A stretch of 64,000 nucleotides of DNA, taken from positions 1 to 64,000 of the forward strand of contig NZ_BOMM01000014.1 in assembly GCF_016862195.1 (NCBI RefSeq). The letters are read 5' to 3'. A program made the translations under genes and the position numbers. The number at the start of each line of letters is the position of its first letter. Positions within the stretch are counted from its first letter, which is position 1. Source of the DNA: Paractinoplanes ferrugineus (GTDB lineage Bacteria > Actinomycetota > Actinomycetes > Mycobacteriales > Micromonosporaceae). Shown piece by piece: positions 7,122 through 16,306 of the stretch. The notes under the pieces are model-generated. The model searched no databases and was not told the DNA's origin. It saw only the letters and a list, made by a program, of their open reading frames with translations.

Positions 7122-8590
7122 CGGATCAGTGCCTCCACCGGCAGTGACGTCGCGGCCAGCACCAGCGTCGGCACGAGCCCCACGGCGAGGGTGAGCGCCA
7201 CCAGCGGCGCCCAGGCGAACCATTCCGCCCCGGCGATGGCCGGCGACACCGCGGTGCCGACCGGTCCGTGCGTCACCTTGCGCAGCAACCGCAGGAAGTA
7301 CGCGGCGGTCAGCGCGCCGCCGAGCGCGGCCACCGACGCCAGCACGATCCACAGCGCCCCGCCGTGCCGCACGGCCGCCACCACGGCGAACGCCTCTCCC
7401 CAGAAACCGGCGAGGCCGGGCAGGCCGAGCGAGGCGATCGCGGCGAAGCCGAGCAGGCCGGCGAGCCGGGGCGCGGTCTCCCGCAGCCCGCCCAGCTCGG
7501 CCAGGTCGCCGGTGTGCGCCCGGTCCTTGATCGCCCCGGCCAGGAAGAACAGCAGGCCGGTGATCAGGCCGTGGGCGACGTTGCCGAGAAGCGCGGCCTG
7601 GATGCCGGTCGCGGTCAGGGTCGCGATGCCGAGCAGCACGAAGCCCATGTGGCCGACGCTCGAATAGGCGATCAGCCGCTTCAGCTCGGTCTGCCGCAGA
7701 CAGAGCAGCGAGCCGGCCAGGATCGCCGCGGCGGCCAGGATGCCGAGCAGCGGCGCGGCCCAGCGGGCCCCGAGCGGGGTCACCCCGACACCGACCCGGA
7801 TCAGGCCGTAGGTGCCCATCTTCAGCAGCACGCCGGCCAGGATCACCGAGCCGACCGTGGGGGCCTGCGTGTGCGCGTCGGGCAGCCAGCTGTGCAGCGG
7901 CCAGAGCGGGGCCTTGACCGCGAACGCCACCGCGAACAGGGCGAACGCGGCGTACTGGGTGCTTCGGGAAAGACCCCCGCCACCGTTCAGGGCGACGATG
8001 TCGGCGGTTCCGGCGTGCACGGCCACCGTGAGCACGCCGAGCAGCAGGAGCACCGAGCCGAACAGCGTGTAGAGCACGAACTTGCGGCCCGCCCGCCGCC
8101 GCTGCTCGCCTCCCCAGCCGACGATCACCGCGTACATCGGTAGCAGCGTGACCTCGAAGAACAGGAAGAACAGGATCAGGTCGAGGCTGAGGAAGGTGCC
8201 GAGGATGCCGGTTTCCAGGACCAGGAGCAGGGCCAGGAGGGTACGCGGTTTGCCCCCGTCCGGCGCTTTCCAGATCGTGTAACCGCAGCAGAGCAGGGTC
8301 AGCAGCCCGGTGAGCGCGACCAGCGGATAGGAGATGCCGTCGACACCCAGGTGGAAGTCCAGATGCAGGGCCGGAACCCAGGACTGTTTCACCTCGGCCC
8401 ACGGCCGCAGGTTTCCCGGCGGGGGCGACTCGTGGCCGAACGGCAGCGCGACGATCGGGATCAGGGCCGCCGCCGCGAACGCGGTCGCGATCCAGCCCGC
8501 GCGCCGAGCCGGCGACACGGCGAGAACGGCCGCACCGAGCGCCGGCAGGGCCAGGGTCGCGACCAGCAGCACGGGGTAGACGTCGTTCAC
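7118..8590 (-). CDS. nuoM: NADH-quinone oxidoreductase subunit M
   Basis: 490 residues, about 14 helices, second of the three antiporter-like pumps. Typical stretches are LILFFLFFEVTLLPMYAVIV (with the conserved Glu), FAVKAPLWPLHSWLPDAHTQ (the conserved Lys-containing discontinuous helix) and TELKRLIAYSSVGHMGFV. The GTG start overlaps the nuoL stop (GTGA) and its own stop overlaps nuoN, so production of L, M and N is translationally coupled. Confidence 0.96.
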   Translation of the reverse strand: MNDVYPVLLVATLALPALGAAVLAVSPARRAGWIATAFAAAALIPIVALPFGHESPPPGNLRPWAEVKQSWVPALHLDFHLGVDGISYPLVALTGLLTLLCCGYTIWKAPDGGKPRTLLALLLVLETGILGTFLSLDLILFFLFFEVTLLPMYAVIVGWGGEQRRRAGRKFVLYTLFGSVLLLLGVLTVAVHAGTADIVALNGGGGLSRSTQYAAFALFAVAFAVKAPLWPLHSWLPDAHTQAPTVGSVILAGVLLKMGTYGLIRVGVGVTPLGARWAAPLLGILAAAAILAGSLLCLRQTELKRLIAYSSVGHMGFVLLGIATLTATGIQAALLGNVAHGLITGLLFFLAGAIKDRAHTGDLAELGGLRETAPRLAGLLGFAAIASLGLPGLAGFWGEAFAVVAAVRHGGALWIVLASVAALGGALTAAYFLRLLRKVTHGPVGTAVSPAIAGAEWFAWAPLVALTLAVGLVPTLVLAATSLPVEALIR

Positions 8591-10485
8591 GAGGCGGCTC
8601 CGAACCAGATGGTCAGCAGCAGGGCGCCGGCGAAAACGACGAGCGCGGCGAACGGCAGCGCGATCTTGTGCATCTCGGCGACCAGCTCACCGAGCCAGCT
8701 GGTGGCGGTGCCGGTGCCCTCGACCGAGGCGTCGACGACCTTTTCGTCGGTCGCCTTCGCCAGCCGGGCGATCCGCTGCACCGGGCGCACGACCAAGCGG
8801 TCCTGCACGGCGTCCAGGTGGAAGCCGGCCGCGAACAGCGAACGGGCCGGGCCGAGGAAGACGGCCGGGTCGACGCCGGGCACCGCGCGCCACATCCACC
8901 AGGCCGCGCCGGCGCCGAGGGCCAGCAGCACGAGCGGCAGGACGACGGCTACGCCCAGGTGCGGTTCGGTCAGCTCGAGAGCGGTGCGGAAGCCCGGGGC
9001 ATAGGCCGCCAGACCGAGCAGCGCGGCCGGGACCGCCAGCAGCATGATCGGCCAGCGCATCGGGCCGGGTGGGTCGTGCGGAACGTGCGGCTGGGTGTAG
9101 CGGGCGTCGTCGAAGCCGACCTCCCAGTCCGGTCCGTCCGGGCCGTGTCCGCGGGAGAGCCCGAAGAACGCGAAGAGCAGCAGCCGGGTCGCGTACCAGG
9201 CGGTGATCGCCACCGCGAACAGCGCCGCCACCCACACCAGCCAGGCCACCCAGACCGGGGCGGGACCGCCGCCGTCGGTCGCGTGCGCGGCCGCCGCCAG
9301 CACGTTCTCCTTCGACCAGAAACCGGCCAGCGGGGGCAGGCCGGCCAGCGCGCCGAGACCGATCACGAACGACCAGAACGTCACCGGCATGTGCTCGCGC
9401 AGGCCACCCATCCGGGACAGGTAGTTGGTGCCGACCGCGTGGATCACCGCGCCGGCCGCGAGGAACAGCAGCGCCTTGAACGCGGCGTGGGTGAGCAGGT
9501 GGAACAGCGCGCCGGCGGGCGACCCGACGGCGAGGGCCCCGGTCATGTAGCCGATCTGGCTGACGGTCGACCAGGCCAGCACACGTTTCAGGTCGTCCTG
9601 GGCGGTGGCGCTCAGCGCACCGAGCAGGATCGTGATCGACGCGGCCACGCCCAGCACGGCGAGGGCGGCCGGGGACTGCTCGAACAGCGGGTACAGCCGG
9701 AAGACGACGTAGACGCCGGCCGCGACCATCGTGGCGGCGTGGATCAGCGCCGAGATCGGGGTCGGACCGGCCATCGCATCGGGCAGCCAGGTGTGCAGCG
9801 GGAACTGGGCGCTCTTGCCGGCCACCCCGGCCAGCACCAGGATCAGCGCCGCGGTGAGCGTGCCGGAGCTGTAGTCGTGGGTGAGGACGGTGCTGATCCG
9901 GGTGGTGCCGGCGTCGACGGCCAGCAACGCGATGCCGAGCAGGAAGCCGACGTCGCCGACCCGGGTCACCAGGAACGCCTTGACCGCGGCGGCCGGGGCC
10001 TCGGGCAGCCGTCGATCATGGCCGATCAGGAGGTACGAGCAGGCGCCCATCACCTCCCAGCCGACAAGCATGCCGATCAGGTCCCCGGACGTGACGACCA
10101 GCAGCATGGCGCCGGTGAAGATGCTGACCTGGGCGGCGTACGGCGGATAGCGGGGGTCGTCGTGCAGATAGCCGATCGAGTAGATCTGCACGCACAGGGC
10201 GACCACGCCGACGGCCAGTGCCACATAGAGCGCGGCCAGATGGGCCGAGAAACCCAGCGTGACGTCGATGGCGCCGATGCTCACCCAGTGTGTCTGGGCT
10301 TCGAGTGGCATGGTCGCGCCCAGCAACAGCTCGCTGGTCACCGCGAGTGAGATGGTTGCGCCCGCGATGCCGAGGCCGGCGGCCAGTCGCCGGGGACCGC
10401 CGTTTCCGGGTCCGAGGGTCAGGCCCACGAGGCCGAGCAGCAGCGGCACGCCGGGGATCAGCCAACCGAGTGTCGCGACGTTCAC
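8587..10485 (-). CDS. nuoL: NADH-quinone oxidoreductase subunit L
   Basis: 632 residues, about 16 helices including the long lateral helix at the C-terminus. The core reads LVGWEVMGACSYLLIGHD, KSAQFPLHTWLPDAMAGPTP, ISALIHAATMVAAGVY and DLKRVLAWSTVSQIGYM, all standard for NuoL. It is the distal proton pump of the membrane arm. The GTG start overlaps the nuoK stop. A linker near residues 440-480 is longer and more charged than the surrounding helices. Confidence 0.96.
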   Translation of the reverse strand: MNVATLGWLIPGVPLLLGLVGLTLGPGNGGPRRLAAGLGIAGATISLAVTSELLLGATMPLEAQTHWVSIGAIDVTLGFSAHLAALYVALAVGVVALCVQIYSIGYLHDDPRYPPYAAQVSIFTGAMLLVVTSGDLIGMLVGWEVMGACSYLLIGHDRRLPEAPAAAVKAFLVTRVGDVGFLLGIALLAVDAGTTRISTVLTHDYSSGTLTAALILVLAGVAGKSAQFPLHTWLPDAMAGPTPISALIHAATMVAAGVYVVFRLYPLFEQSPAALAVLGVAASITILLGALSATAQDDLKRVLAWSTVSQIGYMTGALAVGSPAGALFHLLTHAAFKALLFLAAGAVIHAVGTNYLSRMGGLREHMPVTFWSFVIGLGALAGLPPLAGFWSKENVLAAAAHATDGGGPAPVWVAWLVWVAALFAVAITAWYATRLLLFAFFGLSRGHGPDGPDWEVGFDDARYTQPHVPHDPPGPMRWPIMLLAVPAALLGLAAYAPGFRTALELTEPHLGVAVVLPLVLLALGAGAAWWMWRAVPGVDPAVFLGPARSLFAAGFHLDAVQDRLVVRPVQRIARLAKATDEKVVDASVEGTGTATSWLGELVAEMHKIALPFAALVVFAGALLLTIWFGAAS

Positions 10486-10856
10486 CCGGTCACCTGCTTC
10501 TCGTGGTCGTGCTGGTCCAGCCCGACCTCATCGATCACGACGTCCCGGTGCAGCCGGTAGTACTGCAGGACGATGGCCAGGCCCACGCCCACCTCGGCGG
10601 CGGCCAGCACGATCACGAACAGCGCGAAGATCGCCCCCGATTTCGGCTCGGGCACCGGGTAGGCCCAGGACTCCGCCTGGACGCCGGTCAGGGTGGCGCG
10701 AACGGTGGCGTCGGCGGCGACCAGAATCAGGTTGATCGCGTTGAGCATCAGCTCGACGGCCATCAACACCATGATCGCGTTGCGCCGCCGCAGGACGCCG
10801 TAAACCCCAAGAGCGAACAGCAGCGAGGCGATGACGTACGGGATTACCGCGTGCAT
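10482..10856 (-). CDS. nuoK: NADH-quinone oxidoreductase subunit K
   Basis: 124 residues with three transmembrane helices. The conserved acidic residue of helix 2 sits in VLMAVELMLNAINL and that of helix 3 in AAAEVGVGLAIVL. NuoK links the quinone site to the antiporter subunits. The ATG shares its A with the nuoJ stop (TGATG); a GTG one codon earlier is also possible. About 15 charged residues extend the C-terminus beyond the helix. Confidence 0.94.
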   Translation of the reverse strand: MHAVIPYVIASLLFALGVYGVLRRRNAIMVLMAVELMLNAINLILVAADATVRATLTGVQAESWAYPVPEPKSGAIFALFVIVLAAAEVGVGLAIVLQYYRLHRDVVIDEVGLDQHDHEKQVTG

Positions 10857-11911
10857 CACCGCTCCTTGCTTTCATCGTCGCCGGCCGGGAGCTCCGGGCG
10901 CTTGCCCTCGGCCGGTTTGCCCTCGGCCGGTTTGCCCTCGACCGGCCTGCTCTCGACCGGCTTACTCCCGGCCGGCCGGGAGTTGGCCGGCCCGTCCTCG
11001 ACCAGCTCGCCCTCGACCACGTCGCCCTCGATCGCCGGGCGGCTGCGGGCGGGCCGGGCACCCTCGATCGCGCGCTTCGGCTCGATCGGCTCGTCGCGCT
11101 CGACCACACTCTCGCCCCGGATGATCCGGGAGTCGAGGACCTCGGCCTCGGCCGGCTCGCCCACCCGCGGCCGGTTCTCGTGCGCGCCGAAGATGACGTC
11201 GTGCGCCTGCCGGTGCATCGGGTCGGCCGGCTCCGGGGCCGGCTCGGGGGCGTTCGCCGCCGCCGCGGCCGCCAGCTCGTCGGCGTGCGCCTGCCGGACC
11301 CGGGCCTGCGCGGCGGCCTGGCGGGCGGCGATCCGCTCCAGACGGGCCACCACCTCGGCCGACTCGTCGACCGGGTCGGGCGGCGGGGCCGGGGCCGGAG
11401 CCGCGGGATCGGGGCGGGCGCCGAGATCGGGCCGGGACAGCACGATCGCGCCGACCAGGGCCGACAGCAGCAGGATCGACAGCACCTCGAACGGCAGCAC
11501 CCAGGCACCGAAGACCTGCTCGCCGACCCGCTGGGCGGTGCCGGGCGGGGGCAGCTCGAACTCGGTCCAGCGGAAGGCGTCGGCGAGCAGCGCGGTCAGC
11601 CCGAAGCCGGTGCCGGCGCCGATGATCGCGGCCGGGAGCGCGGGGCGGTCCAGGTCCCGGGACGGGCCGATCGGGGCCCTGGTCAGCATCACCGCGAACA
11701 GCAGCAACACGACCACGGCACCGACGTAGACCAGCACCTGCACCCAGGCGACCAGCTCGGCGCCCATCACCAGGTAGAGGCCGGCCGTCGCACCGAGGCT
11801 CACGACCAGGTAGAGGCCGGCCCGGACCAGGTGACTGCTGGTCACCACGAGCGCACCGGAGCCGACCGCGATCGCGCCGAGAGCCAGCAGGAGCGCGTCC
11901 GCCACGGTCAC
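10856..11911 (-). CDS. nuoJ: NADH-quinone oxidoreductase subunit J with long charged tail
   Basis: 351 residues. The first about 165 form the five-helix NuoJ domain ([20 protein letters not shown], then [20 protein letters not shown]). The remaining about 185 residues are a non-membrane tail rich in Ala, Pro, Glu and Arg, ending in tandem EGKPA units. E. coli NuoJ is about 184 residues, so the tail doubles the protein. The GTG overlaps the nuoI stop (GTGA). The tail should lie in the cytoplasm or periplasm beside the membrane arm; its role is unknown. Confidence 0.92.
   Translation of the reverse strand: MTVADALLLALGAIAVGSGALVVTSSHLVRAGLYLVVSLGATAGLYLVMGAELVAWVQVLVYVGAVVVLLLFAVMLTRAPIGPSRDLDRPALPAAIIGAGTGFGLTALLADAFRWTEFELPPPGTAQRVGEQVFGAWVLPFEVLSILLLSALVGAIVLSRPDLGARPDPAAPAPAPPPDPVDESAEVVARLERIAARQAAAQARVRQAHADELAAAAAANAPEPAPEPADPMHRQAHDVIFGAHENRPRVGEPAEAEVLDSRIIRGESVVERDEPIEPKRAIEGARPARSRPAIEGDVVEGELVEDGPANSRPAGSKPVESRPVEGKPAEGKPAEGKRPELPAGDDESKER
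10901..10960 (-). repeat. 15-bp coding repeat in the nuoJ tail
   Basis: TTGCCCTCGGCCGGT recurs with a 15-bp period about four times, degenerating to the left-strand upstream side. It encodes EGKPA pentapeptides near the NuoJ C-terminus. Confidence 0.6.
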
Positions 11912-12543
11912 TGTGGTTGCTCCGGCGGTTCCGGCTTGGCATGCGCGGCTCGGTTCGGCCGCCCTGCGGTTGGGGTGGAGGTACGCCGTACATCCGCTTT
12001 GGCCGCCGTCGCCGCCCCCGGACCCGCCGCCTTCCGCGCCGCCGTCGCCTCTTCCTTGGAAGGCTCGCCGAGCACGTCGTGGGCCGGCGGCGGAGGCACC
12101 GTGCGCATCCACTCCCCCAGCCGGTTCTTGTCGTGCAGCAGGTCGAGCACGTCGGTCTCGGCGTATTCGAACTCGGGCGTCCAGTGCAGCGCGTCGAACG
12201 GGCAGACCTCGATGCAGATGCCGCAGTACATGCAGAGCGAGAAATCGATGTCGAACTTGTCGAGCACGTTGCGCTGCCGCGCGCGTGCCGCTCCCGGGAC
12301 GACGACCTCTTCCTTGTGCGAATCGATGTAGATGCACCAGTCGGGACACTCGCGTGCGCACAGCATGCAGACCGTGCAATTTTCCTCGAGCAGCGCGATC
12401 ACGCCTCGGCTGCGCGGCGGGAGTTCCGGTTCGACGTCCGGGTATTGCTGGGTCGTCGACCGCTTGGTCATGGTCTTGAGCGTGACGGCGAGCCCCTGCA
12501 CCAGCCCCTTGCCCGGCGTGCTCCGCTCCCCGTCATCAGTCAC
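11908..12543 (-). CDS. nuoI: NADH-quinone oxidoreductase subunit I (2x 4Fe-4S)
   Basis: 211 residues. Two ferredoxin motifs are intact: [12 protein letters not shown] (Cys 56, 59, 62, 66) and [12 protein letters not shown] (Cys 104, 107, 110, 114), which would carry clusters N6a and N6b. The last about 70 residues are a low-complexity Ala/Pro/Lys tail, longer than needed for the fold. The usual amphipathic N-terminal helix lies at about 11-25. A 93-nt gap separates it from nuoH, the largest gap within the operon. Confidence 0.94.
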   Translation of the reverse strand: MTDDGERSTPGKGLVQGLAVTLKTMTKRSTTQQYPDVEPELPPRSRGVIALLEENCTVCMLCARECPDWCIYIDSHKEEVVVPGAARARQRNVLDKFDIDFSLCMYCGICIEVCPFDALHWTPEFEYAETDVLDLLHDKNRLGEWMRTVPPPPAHDVLGEPSKEEATAARKAAGPGAATAAKADVRRTSTPTAGRPNRAAHAKPEPPEQPQ

Positions 12544-12636
12544 AAACGCATATCCTGCCCCGTCCCACGGCCGGACGCGAGCACACCCCCATGGGTTCTT
12601 CGGTGCGGTGAGTTCCGGACGCCGCGCCGCCCCCGC

Positions 12637-13599
12637 TCACGTCGCGACCTTCACGGCGGCGGTGAGGACCAGCTGGCCCAGGGCCAACGGGACCAGCACC
12701 AGCCAGCAGAGGCGCTGCAATTGGTCCTCGCGCAGCCGGGGGTAGGTCACGCGCAGCCAGATGATCACGAAGGACAGCGCGAAGATCTTCAGCAGCGTCC
12801 ACAACCAGCCCAGCTGGTCGGCGGCCGGACCGTGCCAGCCGCCCAGGAACAGCACCGTGGTCAGGGCGGCGATCACGATGATGCCGACGTATTCGGCGAG
12901 CAGGAAGAACGCGAACCGCAACCCGGTGTATTCGGTCATGTAGCCGAAGACCAGCTCCGAGTCGGCGATCGGCATGTCGAACGGGGGGCGGCGGATCTCG
13001 GCCAGGCCGGAGACGAAGAAGATGATCGCGGCGGGCGCCTGCCACAGCAGCCACCACGGCTTCCACGCCTCGACGATGCCGGGCAGGCTCAGCGTGCCGG
13101 CCGCCATCGCCACGCTCGCCGCCGCCAGCACCAGCGGCAGCTCGTAACCGAGCAGCTGGGCGGCCCCGCGCAGGCCACCGAGCAGGCTGTACTTGTTGGC
13201 ACTGGCCCACGCCGACATCAGCACGGCCAGCACGCCCACGCCGAGCACGGCGAGGACGAAGAACAAGCCGACGTCCAACGGCTGCGCGACCAGGTTCCCG
13301 GGCCCGAGCGGGATGGCCAGCAGCACCAGAAGGTAAGGGAACAGCGCCACCAACGGAGCCAGCCGGAAAACCCCACGGTCGGCGTCCCGTGGCGTGATGT
13401 CCTCCTTCTGCACGAACTTCACGCCGTCGGCGACCAGCTGCGCCCAGCCGTGATAGGCGCCCGCGTACATCGGGCCGAGCCGGCCCTGCATGTGCGCCAT
13501 CACCTTGTGCTCGGCCTGGCCGACGATGAGCGGCAGGGTGAGGAAGGCGACCACCACGGCCACCACCCGGATGATCAGCTCCAGCCAGACAGGCATCAT
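12637..13599 (-). CDS. nuoH: NADH-quinone oxidoreductase subunit H, altered quinone loop
   Basis: 320 residues and eight helices. NuoH anchors the membrane arm to the peripheral arm and builds the quinone channel. Present are QAEHKVMAHMQGRLGP and TEYTGLRFAFFLLAEY. The quinone-loop motif, normally PFDLPEAEQEL, here reads PFDMPIADSEL (207-216): the first conserved Glu is Ile and the second is Asp. The ATG at 13599 overlaps the nuoC stop (ATGA); an earlier ATG at 13617 would overlap more. The changed loop suggests a subtype distinct from respiratory NADH dehydrogenase. Confidence 0.93.
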   Translation of the reverse strand: MMPVWLELIIRVVAVVVAFLTLPLIVGQAEHKVMAHMQGRLGPMYAGAYHGWAQLVADGVKFVQKEDITPRDADRGVFRLAPLVALFPYLLVLLAIPLGPGNLVAQPLDVGLFFVLAVLGVGVLAVLMSAWASANKYSLLGGLRGAAQLLGYELPLVLAAASVAMAAGTLSLPGIVEAWKPWWLLWQAPAAIIFFVSGLAEIRRPPFDMPIADSELVFGYMTEYTGLRFAFFLLAEYVGIIVIAALTTVLFLGGWHGPAADQLGWLWTLLKIFALSFVIIWLRVTYPRLREDQLQRLCWLVLVPLALGQLVLTAAVKVAT

Positions 13600-14207
13600 T
13601 TGCTGTTCGGTCCCCACTCGGCGGGATCGGGCACGCCCGGCGGGCGCATCGGGGCGCGCTTGGTCGTGCCGGCCTCCGACTCACCCGGCTCCTTGGCGCC
13701 CGGCCAGGCCTTCGCCACCCGCGACGCCAGCACGAACTCCTTACGCATCGGATGGCCCTCGAAGCCCGGCGGCAGCAGCAGCGGCTTCAGGTCGGGGTGG
13801 CGGGCGAACGTGATGCCGAACATCTCGAACGTCTCCCGCTCGTGCCACGCCGCGCCCGGGAACAGCTCCACCACCGACTCGACCACCGGCTCCTCCCGCG
13901 TGATGCGGGTGCGCAGCAGCAGCGAGTGCTTACGACGCGTCGAATAGAGGTGGCAGAGCACCGAGAAACCGTCGTCGAGCTCGTCGACCGCCGACAACCA
14001 GTCGAAGAAGTCGCAGCCCAGCGCACCATTGTGCTTGGCCGTGCCGACCGCCTCCCACCAGCGGGCGACCGGCACGTCGACGACGGCGCGCTCGTGGCCC
14101 GGACCGCCCCCGGAGACGGACGCGGTCGCGTTCGCCTTGTCGGGCTGATCCGGCGAGTCGTCCTCCATCAGCGTGACCAGGCGTTCGCCGACCTCTTCGG
14201 GCGTCAT
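13596..14207 (-). CDS. nuoC: NADH-quinone oxidoreductase subunit C
   Basis: 203 residues, the 30-kDa subunit. It contains FFDWLSAVDELDDGFSVLCH, LFPGAAWHERETFEMFGITF and the HPDLKPLLLPPGFEGHPMRK block that normally contacts NuoD. It is not fused to NuoD, and no nuoD follows; nuoH is the next gene and overlaps it. The first 35 residues are a low-complexity extension. It begins 31 nt after the DUF2252 gene. Confidence 0.92.
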   Translation of the reverse strand: MTPEEVGERLVTLMEDDSPDQPDKANATASVSGGGPGHERAVVDVPVARWWEAVGTAKHNGALGCDFFDWLSAVDELDDGFSVLCHLYSTRRKHSLLLRTRITREEPVVESVVELFPGAAWHERETFEMFGITFARHPDLKPLLLPPGFEGHPMRKEFVLASRVAKAWPGAKEPGESEAGTTKRAPMRPPGVPDPAEWGPNSK

Positions 14208-14238
14208 GGCGACATCCTATGGTTTTCGCGCGGCCGGC

Positions 14239-15534
14239 TCAGAGGCCCGGCAGGCGCCCGTTGCGGAACACGTCGACGAAGTCCTGGTGGTCGTCGCGCG
14301 CCTGGTCGCCATAACGGTGGGCGAAGTCGACCAGGTGGTCGACGAAGCCCTTCTCGTCCTTGTCGACGGCGGCGGCGATCGCCTCCTCGGTGGAGAAGTC
14401 GACCAGGTCATGGCTGGACTCGTCGTCGGCGACCGAGTGCATGCGGGCAACCGCACGGCCCAGGTCGTTGATCACGCCGAGCAGTTCCTCGGGCTCGTTG
14501 ACGTCGGCCCAGTCCAGGTCGGCCGCATAGGGCGAGACCTCGGCGACCAACTGACCGACGCCGTTGAGCGTGGTGTAGCCGACCCACGGATCGGCGTGCG
14601 CCTGCAGCGCATGCTGCGACTCGGCGGTGCGATGCCCCTGATGCTTGAAGTACGCCTTGACCCGCTCGTCGTCGATCCAGCGCGCCACCGCCGGCACCTG
14701 CGCCTGCTTCATGTAGATGATCACGTCGTTCTCCAACGCCTGGGTGTGCCCCTCGAGCAGCAGGTTGTACGACGGCAGGCCGGCCGAACCGATGCCCACG
14801 CCCTTGCGCAGCTTGATGTCCTTGATGTTGGTGGCCCCCGCCCGCGTCGCCTGCGGCAACGTGTCCAGATAGTCGCTGAACGCGGCCCGCACCAGCGACC
14901 CGGTCACCTCGTCGACCTCGAACACGCCGTCGGTCATCGAGAACCGGCGCTCGTAGTCGTCGATCGTGGTCTGCCCGGCCAGCAGGTCGACACGCGTGTT
15001 GAGCCGCGCCTCCTGAAGCACCCGGCGCAGGACGCCGTCGGCCGTGTCCAGCGTGATCGACCCGATCGCGTCGTCACCGCCGGACGCGATCGCCCGCAGC
15101 TCGGTCAGGTAGGACTGGGCGAACGCCTTGACCAGCGTCGTGATGCTCTCGTCGGACAGCGCTTTCTGGTAGCCGATCAGCGCGAGGCTGGCGGCGAAAC
15201 GCTTCAGGTCCCACGAGAACGGCCCCACATAGGCCTCGTCGAAATCGTTGACGTTGAAGACCAGCACGCCCGACGAGTTCATGTAGGTGCCGAAGTTCTC
15301 CGCGTGCAGATCGCCGTGGATCCACACCCGCCTGGTGTGCTCGTCGAGGAAGCTGTCATCGCGGAACGCACTGGTCAGGTCGGCATAGAAGAGCGACGCA
15401 CTGCCCCGGTAGAACGCGAACGGCGAGGCCGCCATCTTGCGGAACTTCCGCCGGAACGCGGCCGGATCGAGCGCCATCAGCTCGCCGAATTCCCTGGTCA
15501 AGACGTCGATGATGAAATCCGCGCGAGGGCTCAT
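14239..15534 (-). CDS. DUF2252 family protein inside the nuo operon
   Basis: 431 residues. DUF2252 proteins have a protein-kinase-like or aminoglycoside-phosphotransferase-like fold of unknown substrate. Visible signatures are VWIHGDLHAENFG (catalytic-loop-like HGDLHxxN) and VFNVNDFDEAYVGPFSWDLK, where DFDE would bind metal. It lies 10 nt after nuoB and 31 nt before nuoC on the same strand, so it is almost certainly co-transcribed with complex I genes. I know of no established role for DUF2252 in complex I. A regulatory or assembly kinase is one inference; chance insertion is the other. Confidence 0.92.
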   Translation of the reverse strand: MSPRADFIIDVLTREFGELMALDPAAFRRKFRKMAASPFAFYRGSASLFYADLTSAFRDDSFLDEHTRRVWIHGDLHAENFGTYMNSSGVLVFNVNDFDEAYVGPFSWDLKRFAASLALIGYQKALSDESITTLVKAFAQSYLTELRAIASGGDDAIGSITLDTADGVLRRVLQEARLNTRVDLLAGQTTIDDYERRFSMTDGVFEVDEVTGSLVRAAFSDYLDTLPQATRAGATNIKDIKLRKGVGIGSAGLPSYNLLLEGHTQALENDVIIYMKQAQVPAVARWIDDERVKAYFKHQGHRTAESQHALQAHADPWVGYTTLNGVGQLVAEVSPYAADLDWADVNEPEELLGVINDLGRAVARMHSVADDESSHDLVDFSTEEAIAAAVDKDEKGFVDHLVDFAHRYGDQARDDHQDFVDVFRNGRLPGL

Positions 15535-15544
15535 GATGCGCAGA

Positions 15545-16105
15545 CTAGCCCGCGGTGACCGCCGGAGGAGTGACCATCGGGGCAGTCAGAGAGGAAGCGT
15601 CTCGCGGCCGCGCGCTCAACCTGTCGGGCCGCGAGACTCCGCCGACCCCCGCCTGCTCGGCCGCGATCTTCTCCTGCAGCCGCAGAATGCCGTGCAGCAG
15701 TGCCTCGGGCCGAGGCGGACAGCCCGGGACGTAGACGTCGACCGGGATCAGCTGGTCGACTCCCTTGGTCACCGAGTAGGAGTCCCAGTAGGGCCCGCCG
15801 CAGTTCGAGCACGACCCGAACGAGATCACGTATTTCGGCTCGGGCATCTGGTCATAGAGCCGCTTGATGGCCGGCGCCATCTTGTCGGTGACCGTGCCCG
15901 ACACCACCATGAGGTCCGCTTGGCGCGGCCCGTGCGCGAACGGAATCACGCCGAGCCGCATGAAGTCATGCCGACTCATGCTTGACGCGATGAACTCGAT
16001 CGCGCAGCAGGCCAGCCCGAAGTTGAACACCCAGAGCGAATAACGCCTCCCCCAGTTCAGAACGAACCGGATGGGCTCCCCGAGCACTCCTGGCAGACCG
16101 GCCAC
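15545..16105 (-). CDS. nuoB: NADH-quinone oxidoreductase subunit B (cluster N2)
   Basis: 186 residues. The ligands of the terminal 4Fe-4S cluster N2 are intact: adjacent Cys 33 and 34 (LACCAIEF), Cys 99 (FGSCSNCGG) and Cys 129 ([12 protein letters not shown]). The loop has an extra Cys 102 where many NuoB proteins have Ser. The last about 35 residues are a non-conserved tail. First gene of the operon; the GTG start stands 6 nt behind a TAGGTT box, so the operon message is probably leaderless. Confidence 0.94.
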   Translation of the reverse strand: MAGLPGVLGEPIRFVLNWGRRYSLWVFNFGLACCAIEFIASSMSRHDFMRLGVIPFAHGPRQADLMVVSGTVTDKMAPAIKRLYDQMPEPKYVISFGSCSNCGGPYWDSYSVTKGVDQLIPVDVYVPGCPPRPEALLHGILRLQEKIAAEQAGVGGVSRPDRLSARPRDASSLTAPMVTPPAVTAG

Positions 16106-16111
16106 GTCGTC

Positions 16112-16117
16112 AACCTA
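16112..16117 (-). promoter_or_regulatory. -10 box TAGGTT in front of nuoB
   Basis: On the minus strand TAGGTT is followed by six bases and the nuoB GTG. This spacing places transcription initiation at the start codon. No Shine-Dalgarno sequence is present. Confidence 0.5.
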
Positions 16118-16223
16118 CTCCGTGCCCGCCCCCGCCCGCTGCGCGGCAGGCCCAGGTCCCTCCGCACCACGCACGGCCGGGACGAGCGGCGCGGCCCTCA
16201 ATACGCGGCGCGAACGCAGGGCG

Positions 16224-16306
16224 GCGCGGACGCAGGGCGCGGGGCAGCGCGGACGCAGGGCGCGGGGCAGCGCGGACGCAGGGCGCGGGGCAGCGCGGAC
16301 GCAGGG
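16224..16306. repeat. 23-bp tandem repeat, 3.6 copies, upstream of nuoB
   Basis: The unit GCGCGGACGCAGGGCGCGGGGCA begins at 16224, 16247 and 16270 without a mismatch, with a partial fourth copy from 16293. Looser GGCGCGAACGCAGGGCG variants flank it on both sides (about 16205-16340). The array fills most of the 265-nt gap between the PLP-lyase stop and nuoB; no gene is visible in that gap. Confidence 0.85.

Noticed and set aside
5781..7667. Long plus-strand frame (628 codons) opposite nuoN and nuoM
   Set aside because: It is a Gly/Arg/Gln-rich antisense frame caused by high G+C. The minus strand encodes full NuoN and NuoM.
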